This document shows positions 31,547 through 37,121 of a stretch of 37,121 nt of DNA, one piece after another. The notes beneath the pieces are model-generated. The model saw only the letters and a list, made by a program, of their open reading frames with translations, did no database searches and was not told the DNA's origin. Every line of letters begins with the position of its first letter. Position 1 is the first letter of the stretch. The DNA is taken from positions 1 to 37,121 of the forward strand of contig CASBHZ010000026.1 of NCBI GenBank assembly GCA_949123685.1. The letters run 5' to 3'. Source of the DNA: an uncultured Bacteroidales bacterium. Its GTDB lineage: Bacteria; Bacteroidota; Bacteroidia; Bacteroidales; Muribaculaceae. The translations under genes and the position numbers were made by a program.

Positions 31547-32914
31547 TTATGCAAAGGTAGTTAATTTTTTTGTTTTCTCCATGTTGTGGATAATGCGGGG
31601 GAATTGAATTGCCAGTCCGACACCCCGGACTCCAAGGAAAGAAAGGAATGCTGTCCACAATATCATATTTCCCGCTGATTTATCGTCGAAAGAGTGGTTA
31701 ATGAAGCCTAAGGATATTATTGCCCCGAATGTCAGGATTGCGATCAAAGTGGTGACGAACATTCTTCTGGTGGCTGTAAGTCCGATGAAGAACCCGTCGA
31801 ATATGAATGCCCATACAGCTATCGGAGGTAAAATCCATATGAATGCTTTCATGTTTTTGACTCCCTCTCGGATTTTACCGACATCGGTCAGGACGGATGT
31901 TATTATGTCTGATCCGGAAAAATATATGATCAGGAATGCCGAAGCCATGACTGCGGACCATAATAACAGGCGACGTGACATTGAATGCAAAGAAGGGAAG
32001 TCGCCGGCACCGGCGTTCTTGCCTATGAGAGCTTCGCCTGCAAAGGAAAAGCCGTCCATAAAATAAGAGAAGAATAGGAAGAATTGGAGCATGATTGTAT
32101 TGACGGCCATAGTCAGGTCGCCCATTCGTGCTCCAATTGCAGTGACGGAAAGCGATACGCCCATAATACAGGCAGATCTTAGGAATAGGTCTGTGCTGAC
32201 TCTGAAGAACTTACCATAGCCGCCTCCCCGTATTATCCGTTTCAAATCCGGTTTTAGTGAAACTTTTTTTGAATATGCAAATACAACGGATGTTGCCAAT
32301 ATCAATCCTGCCCAATTGGCTGTCAGTGTGCCATAGGCAACGCCTGCAAAACCGGCGTTGATTCCGTAGACAGCAATCAGGCTTGCCGCGACATTAAACA
32401 GATTCATTGATATGGATATCAGCATAGGACGCATGGTGTCTTGCATGCCGATAAACCATCCGTTAATGGATAAGGTTATGAGGAGAGGCGGGATTCCCCA
32501 TGCACATATCGAGAAATATAATGAGGCAGCCTTGGAAGTTTCTTCTCCGGGGGAGATTATGCCCATAAATAAATCTAACAGAGGCTCGCGGATGATAATC
32601 ACTAATAGTCCCAATATTGCAGCCAGAGAAACAGACCGCCAGAATATAATATTGGTTGCTCCTTTCTTTTGGGAGCCTAAGGCTTCTGCCGTTAGTCCGG
32701 TTGTCCCCATCCTTAAAAAGCCGCAAAGCCATAATATCACATTAAATATCGTGCCTCCGGCTGCTACTGCCGCTAAATAAATTTCGCTTCCAAGATGTCC
32801 GGTTATGGCTGTGTCACAGAGTCCCAGTAGGGGCACCGTGATGTTGCTGGCTATTGCCGGAAGGGCAAGGCGGAGGATTGCGCGGTCCGCTTGTGTGTAG
32901 AGACGTTTTTTCAC
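31547..32914 (-). CDS. MATE-family efflux transporter
   Basis: A 455-residue multidrug and toxin extrusion family antiporter (DinF-like branch) with twelve membrane segments. The start is GTG at 32914, giving MKKRLYTQADRAILRLALPAIASNITVPLLGLCDTAITGHLG, the conserved first helix with its Asp. No other start is close, so this one is secure. Further blocks: FNVILWLCGFLRMGTTGLTAEALG near 57-80 and INGWFIGMQDTMRPMLIS near 154-171. Substrate is unknown; in this operon it could move a product of the hydrolase or ligase, which is inference. The -7 box is only 5 nt before the GTG. Confidence 0.92.
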   Translation of the reverse strand: MKKRLYTQADRAILRLALPAIASNITVPLLGLCDTAITGHLGSEIYLAAVAAGGTIFNVILWLCGFLRMGTTGLTAEALGSQKKGATNIIFWRSVSLAAILGLLVIIIREPLLDLFMGIISPGEETSKAASLYFSICAWGIPPLLITLSINGWFIGMQDTMRPMLISISMNLFNVAASLIAVYGINAGFAGVAYGTLTANWAGLILATSVVFAYSKKVSLKPDLKRIIRGGGYGKFFRVSTDLFLRSACIMGVSLSVTAIGARMGDLTMAVNTIMLQFFLFFSYFMDGFSFAGEALIGKNAGAGDFPSLHSMSRRLLLWSAVMASAFLIIYFSGSDIITSVLTDVGKIREGVKNMKAFIWILPPIAVWAFIFDGFFIGLTATRRMFVTTLIAILTFGAIISLGFINHSFDDKSAGNMILWTAFLSFLGVRGVGLAIQFPRIIHNMEKTKKLTTFA

Positions 32915-32919
32915 AGATG

Positions 32920-32927
32920 CAAAATTA
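32920..32927 (-). promoter_or_regulatory. -7 box of the MATE operon, abutting the start codon
   Basis: TAATTTTG on the minus strand with 5 nt to the GTG start. This predicts a leaderless mRNA for the three-gene operon. Confidence 0.5.
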
Positions 32928-32973
32928 ATAAATTAAATATTATGGGAAATGTGAATGGTGAACATTTATTTGT

Positions 32974-32981
32974 TAATTTTG
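32974..32981 (+). promoter_or_regulatory. -7 box of the GH92 gene
   Basis: TAATTTTG, 34 nt before the ATG at 33016, divergent from the MATE promoter. Confidence 0.5.
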
Positions 32982-33015
32982 TATCACAAAGAACAAGTGC
33001 AAATCAATTATCAAT

Positions 33016-35193
33016 ATGAACCGTTTCTTATTACCGTCAGGGATTATCATCCCTATGATATTGACGATGTCGGGATGTTCTTCCGATAATGTATCGTTAA
33101 CTTCTTATGTAGATCCTAAAATCGGGTCTGGAGGACATGGTCATGTCTTTGTGGGATCTAATGTGCCATTCGGCATGACTCAGGTTGGTCCGGTCAATGT
33201 CTCGCAAGGTTGGGATTGGTGTTCAGGTTATCATGATAGCGACTCTACCGTTATCGGATTTGCGCATACACACCTTTCCGGAACTGGATGTGGCGACTTG
33301 ATGGATGTGTTGGTGATGCCGGTTGTTGGAAAAGAATTGAAATATGAGAGGGGGCGTCTTGATTCTGTAGGTTCAGGTCTTTGGTCTTATGCAGACCGCT
33401 CTCGCGAGATCGTTCGTCCCGGGTATTATTCGGTGCCTCTTTCCCGTTATGACATACTTGCTGAAATGACATCAACCTCACGTGTGGCATTGCATCGTTA
33501 TACATTCCCGGAATCGGATGAGTCTGCAATAGTTATAGATCTCGAGAACGGAAGCGGTGACACGCCAACTGAATTTAGCATGACGGCAGATGATAAAAAA
33601 CGTATTGTAGGCTATCGCCATTCAAGAGGATGGGCTGACAATCAGAAGGTATATTTCGTTATTGATTTCTCGCAACCTTTCGATAGTTTTGAAAAGGTTG
33701 ATGACAGAGGATTGTATGGACGGGTGAATTATAAGACCAAAGAGGGTGAACAGATCCTTATGAAAGTCGGATTGTCAGCCGTTTCGGAAGAAGGGGCAAT
33801 CGCAAATTTGTCTTCCGAACTTGAAGGCTGGGATTTTGATTCCACTGAAAAGAACGCAAACCGCTTATGGGAAAAGGAACTTTCAAAGGTGAGGATAAAA
33901 GGAGGCTCTGATGACGAGCGTAAAATATTCTATACCGCCTTGTATCATACGCTTATCGCCCCTTCTGAATTTTGCGATGTAAACGGCGATTATCGCGGAG
34001 CCAATGATTCTATTGTGAAAGGCGCTCCGTTCCGTTGTTACACCACTTATTCTCTATGGGACACATATCGCGCGGCTATGCCTCTGCTGAGCATTATTCA
34101 GCCTGAGCGTTATGCGGATATGATAAATACGATGACGGCAATATGTTACGAGCAGGGACGTCTGCCGGTATGGCATTTATGGGGATGCGAGACAGATTGC
34201 ATGGTAGGTAGTCCTGCAATTCCGGTAGTGGCGGATGCTATTGTCAAGAATATTCCCGGAGTTGACAGGAAAAAGGCATATGATGCCTTGCTCAAGACTG
34301 CAATGGACACTATAAGGGGGAATGGACTGCGTCAGAAATATGGATACATACCGTTTGATCTTTTCAATGAGTCGGTGGCATATGATATGGAATATGCCTT
34401 GGCTGACTGGGCTGTAGCTCAGGCAGCCATAGCTATGGGCGATTCTGTGCGCTATAAATATTTTAATGAAAGAAGTCACTCTTACCGTAATTATTTCGAT
34501 CCGTCAGTCGGGTTTATGCGAGGAAAAAACAGCAGGGGAGAATGGAGAACTCCGTTCAATGAATTTGATACTTCGCATCGTGCAAATGATTATTGCGAAG
34601 GTAACGCATGGCAATATACTTGGCTTGTGCCTCATGATATAAAGGGACTGAGGGATTGTTTCGGTTCTGATGAAAAGATGTTTGCAAAACTTGATTCTCT
34701 TTTCACCATTTCTTCAGCCTTACAAGGTGAAGACATATCTCCCGACGTTTCAGGGTTCATAGGTCAATATGCGCATGGCAATGAACCGGGGCATCATACT
34801 GTTTATCTTTATGCAATGATGGGGCGTCCGCAAAAGACTGCAGATCTTGTCAGGGAGATTCTTGCCTCGATGTATTCAACCAAGCCCGATGGACTCTCCG
34901 GAAATGAAGATGTGGGTCAGATGTCTGCCTGGTATATCCTTTCGTCTATGGGACTATATGAGGTGGAACCCGGCAGTGGCAGGTATTGGTTCGGTTCTCC
35001 GCTTTTTGATGAGGTTGAGGTCGATGTGCCTGGAGGCGTATTCAAAATTTCCGCTCATGGAAATTCTTCAAAAAACAAATATATTTCAGAAGTGCGTCTT
35101 GACGGAAAGAAGTATGAACTTCCGTACATTGAATATTCTGACATAATCAAGGGTGCGCATCTTGAATTTTACATGACAGACAAGATGCCATAG
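33016..35193 (+). CDS. GH92 family alpha-mannosidase, lipoprotein
   Basis: A 725-residue glycoside hydrolase of family 92, calcium-dependent exo-alpha-mannosidases that trim N-glycans and yeast mannan. The signal ends in a lipobox (PMILTMSGC, Cys21). Family blocks: VDPKIGSGGHGHVFVGSNVPFGMTQVGP near 32-60, GFAHTHLSGTGCGD near 82-95, FYTALYHTLIAPSEF, YSLWDTYRAAMPLL, the Glu-containing ESVAYDMEYALADWAVAQA, HGNEPGHHTVYLY near 590-602, and GNEDVGQMSAWYILSSMGLYEVEPG near 633-657. The linkage specificity cannot be read off. The mature N-terminus SSDNVS has no strong acidic export signal, so it may face the periplasm. No SusC/D or sugar regulator adjoins it. Confidence 0.96.
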   Translation: MNRFLLPSGIIIPMILTMSGCSSDNVSLTSYVDPKIGSGGHGHVFVGSNVPFGMTQVGPVNVSQGWDWCSGYHDSDSTVIGFAHTHLSGTGCGDLMDVLVMPVVGKELKYERGRLDSVGSGLWSYADRSREIVRPGYYSVPLSRYDILAEMTSTSRVALHRYTFPESDESAIVIDLENGSGDTPTEFSMTADDKKRIVGYRHSRGWADNQKVYFVIDFSQPFDSFEKVDDRGLYGRVNYKTKEGEQILMKVGLSAVSEEGAIANLSSELEGWDFDSTEKNANRLWEKELSKVRIKGGSDDERKIFYTALYHTLIAPSEFCDVNGDYRGANDSIVKGAPFRCYTTYSLWDTYRAAMPLLSIIQPERYADMINTMTAICYEQGRLPVWHLWGCETDCMVGSPAIPVVADAIVKNIPGVDRKKAYDALLKTAMDTIRGNGLRQKYGYIPFDLFNESVAYDMEYALADWAVAQAAIAMGDSVRYKYFNERSHSYRNYFDPSVGFMRGKNSRGEWRTPFNEFDTSHRANDYCEGNAWQYTWLVPHDIKGLRDCFGSDEKMFAKLDSLFTISSALQGEDISPDVSGFIGQYAHGNEPGHHTVYLYAMMGRPQKTADLVREILASMYSTKPDGLSGNEDVGQMSAWYILSSMGLYEVEPGSGRYWFGSPLFDEVEVDVPGGVFKISAHGNSSKNKYISEVRLDGKKYELPYIEYSDIIKGAHLEFYMTDKMP

Positions 35194-35247
35194 GGGCTTA
35201 ATGAAAGTTAAATTTGATGCCAAGACTTCTGCAAACTGTATGCCGCA

Positions 35248-35279
35248 TTTGCTCCTTAGGAAATTATTCGTTAATTTTG
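35248..35279 (+). promoter_or_regulatory. Promoter of recJ
   Basis: TTTG (35248-35251), 20 nt, TAATTTTG (35272-35279): the best full match in the window to the Bacteroidetes TTTG-N19-21-TAnnTTTG promoter. It ends 35 nt before the ATG. Confidence 0.75.
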
Positions 35280-35314
35280 TAAGGATTTGTGAATAGACAA
35301 AAGGAGGATACCCG

Positions 35315-37054
35315 ATGACTGGAAAATGGAATTATCAGCCCCTGACGCATCAGGAGAAACGCGAGACTGACACGCTGGCGGAGCACGTTGGCGGCAATGC
35401 GGTAGTAGCAGAACTTCTGATACGTCGCGGTGTCACTACTGACGAAGAGGCTGATCATTTCTTTTCGCCTTCCCTTTCGCAGCTTCATGATCCATTCTTG
35501 ATGAATGACATGGACAAGGCTGTGAATCGCCTGAACAAGGCGATGGGAGCCAAGGAGCGTATCATGATATATGGAGACTATGACGTGGACGGTGTTACAG
35601 CCGTGGCTTTGGTATATAAGTATCTGCAGAACTATTATTCGAATGTAGAGTATTATATACCGACACGTTATGAGGAGGGGTACGGCATTTCAATGAAGAG
35701 TATTGATTATGCTGCCGAGAATGGCGTGAAGCTGGTGATAGTTCTTGATTGCGGAATCAAGGCTATAGACGAGATAGCTTATGCCAAGAAGAAGGGTGTG
35801 GATTTCATCATATGTGACCATCATATGCCTGATGAAACCCTCCCGGAGGCTGCTGCAATACTGAACCCCAAAATGCCTTACTCCACTTATCCTTGTCCTT
35901 ATCTGAGCGGATGCGGAGTCGGTTTCAAATTCATGCAGGCTTTCGCCATGAGCAACGGCCTTTCCAACCATAATGAACTTGATTCGTTGCTTGATCTTGT
36001 AGCTGTCAGCATAGCTGCGGATATTGTGCCTATCATAGGTGAAAACAGGGTCATGGCGCATTATGGTTTGCGTCGTCTCAATTCCAATCCTAATCTCGGA
36101 CTGCGAAGCATTATCCGTCTATGTAAGCTTACTAACAAAGACATTACCATAAGCGATGTCATTTTCAAGATAGGTCCGCGTATAAATGCTTCCGGACGTA
36201 TGCAGAGTGGTGTCGAGGCTGTGGATCTTCTCGTGAGCAGGGATCTCCATGACGCTTATGAAAAGGGTAAGGATATTGACCAATACAACAAGGACCGGAA
36301 AGAACTTGACAAGCGTATCACCCAAGAGGCAAACCGGCTAATAGAGAATAATGTCGGTATCGTTCAGGGTAAACGCTCGATCGTGATTTATAATAAAGAC
36401 TGGCATAAAGGCATAATTGGAATTGTGGCGTCTCGCTTGACGGAACTTTACTATAAGCCTGCCGTGGTGCTGACATATTCCAACGGAATGGCTACGGGAT
36501 CTTCCCGTTCGGTTCAGGGATTCGACATATATTCGGCTGTAAATTCAACACGCGATCTCCTTGAAAATTTTGGAGGACATACATATGCTGTGGGATTATC
36601 AATGAAGGAGGAGAATATTGCTGAATTTAGTCGCCGTTTCGAAGAGTATGTTTCGGATAACATACAGCCTAACCAGTTGTCGCCGCAACTTGATATCGAT
36701 GCCGAGATTGAATTTGCCGATATTACCCCGGAGCTTGTTTCTTATCTGAAAAAGTTTAACCCTTTCGGACCGGGAAACCAGAAGCCTGTGTTCTGTTCGC
36801 GTAATGTGTTCGATTTCGGAACGAGCAAGCTGGTGGGCAAGAATCTCGAGCATATAAAGCTTGAACTTGAGGATAACAGCACGAGCCATGTCCTCAATGC
36901 CATAGCTTTCAATATGTCGCAATATTTTGAACATATACATTCTCATAAACCTATAGATATCTGCTACACGATAGAGCAGACAAAACGTTCGAACAATCCC
37001 GATTCAATTCAGCTGATGATTCGTGACATACGTCCGTCGGCAGATAAAAAATGA
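35315..37054 (+). CDS. recJ: Single-stranded-DNA-specific exonuclease RecJ
   Basis: A complete 579-residue 5'-3' exonuclease of recombination and repair, of the DHH phosphoesterase superfamily. Metal-binding motifs: YGDYDVDGVTA (Asp88, Asp90, Asp92), VLDCGIKA (Asp145), CDHHMPDETLP (168-170), and SIAADIVPIIGENR. The DHHA1 domain has INASGRMQSGVEAVDLL and FGGHTYAVGLSM, and an OB-like C-terminal domain follows (FADITPELVSYLKKFNPFGPGNQKPVF). An AGGAGG lies about 13 nt before the ATG (aaaggaggataccc). It stops at 37054, just 15 bp before adapter, so the downstream neighbour is lost. Confidence 0.97.
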   Translation: MTGKWNYQPLTHQEKRETDTLAEHVGGNAVVAELLIRRGVTTDEEADHFFSPSLSQLHDPFLMNDMDKAVNRLNKAMGAKERIMIYGDYDVDGVTAVALVYKYLQNYYSNVEYYIPTRYEEGYGISMKSIDYAAENGVKLVIVLDCGIKAIDEIAYAKKKGVDFIICDHHMPDETLPEAAAILNPKMPYSTYPCPYLSGCGVGFKFMQAFAMSNGLSNHNELDSLLDLVAVSIAADIVPIIGENRVMAHYGLRRLNSNPNLGLRSIIRLCKLTNKDITISDVIFKIGPRINASGRMQSGVEAVDLLVSRDLHDAYEKGKDIDQYNKDRKELDKRITQEANRLIENNVGIVQGKRSIVIYNKDWHKGIIGIVASRLTELYYKPAVVLTYSNGMATGSSRSVQGFDIYSAVNSTRDLLENFGGHTYAVGLSMKEENIAEFSRRFEEYVSDNIQPNQLSPQLDIDAEIEFADITPELVSYLKKFNPFGPGNQKPVFCSRNVFDFGTSKLVGKNLEHIKLELEDNSTSHVLNAIAFNMSQYFEHIHSHKPIDICYTIEQTKRSNNPDSIQLMIRDIRPSADKK

Positions 37055-37069
37055 AGGCTTACCATATCC

Positions 37070-37121
37070 AGATCGGAGAGCACACGTCTGAACTCCAGTC
37101 ACGCGATAGTATCTCGTATGC
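37070..37121 (+). other. Illumina adapter with index (artefact)
   Basis: AGATCGGAGAGCACACGTC and onward match the indexed Illumina adapter, with one A missing relative to the standard AGATCGGAAGAGC. It continues with index GCGATAGT and the first bases of the flow-cell sequence (ATCTCGTATGC). Genomic sequence ends at 37069. Confidence 0.98.

Noticed and set aside
33016..35193. GH92 gene as part of a polysaccharide utilisation locus
   Set aside because: No SusC, SusD, other glycosidase or sensor gene lies beside it in this window.

Overview
The window is a 37-kb stretch of a Bacteroidota chromosome, most likely Bacteroidales and possibly a Muribaculaceae-type gut commensal. The phylum call rests on three things. 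Many genes are preceded by the Bacteroidetes -7 box TAnnTTTG. Lipoproteins carry an acidic export signal. The gene set (YeiH, DUF1846, DUF1599/DoxX pair, GH92, agmatine deiminase plus N-carbamoylputrescine amidase, RecJ) is typical of the group. The family-level call is inference. Both ends are not biological: bases 1-47 and 37070-37121 are Illumina adapter carrying the same index (GCGATAGT). The catalase at the left is therefore truncated by the contig end, and its apparent start codon lies in adapter.

Layout, left to right: katA 3' end (+); YeiH-type permease (+); DUF1846 protein (-); serine hydrolase (+), overlapping tail-to-tail with an MFS permease that follows a urea transporter (-); K+-channel-like protein (+); two lipoproteins (-); SLC45-like MFS and endonuclease IV (-); TrmH-type RNA methyltransferase and alkaline phosphatase (+); a minus-strand run DUF1599 - DoxX-like - rlmH - nadC - yraN; the putrescine pair aguA-aguB (+); a Cys-rich Spy-like periplasmic protein (-); a LacI-type regulator with a 431-bp structured upstream region (-); a Bcr/CflA-type MFS (-); lysC-lysA (+); an exported C1 peptidase (-) divergent from a minimal FNT-type channel (+); tRNA-Ala(GGC) (-); the minus-strand operon MATE - alpha/beta hydrolase - membrane-anchored MurF-like ligase; a GH92 lipoprotein (+); recJ (+), complete just before the right adapter.

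Most of the region is housekeeping and transport. aguA-aguB convert agmatine to putrescine. lysC-lysA are the first and last steps of the diaminopimelate/lysine route. nadC, rlmH and yraN serve NAD synthesis, ribosome modification and an unknown nuclease-like role. There is no phage, insertion sequence, CRISPR array or SusCD locus.

The features I would look at first are: two intergenic spacers that are almost G-free on the mRNA strand and share a 10-nt CCCCAT repeat (rho-type or G-quadruplex candidates); an identical perfect 20-bp palindrome in two unrelated divergent promoter regions; several genes whose -7 box abuts the start codon (probable leaderless mRNAs); the non-coding region upstream of the LacI gene, which looks like an operator-controlled small RNA; and the MATE/hydrolase/membrane Mur-ligase operon.
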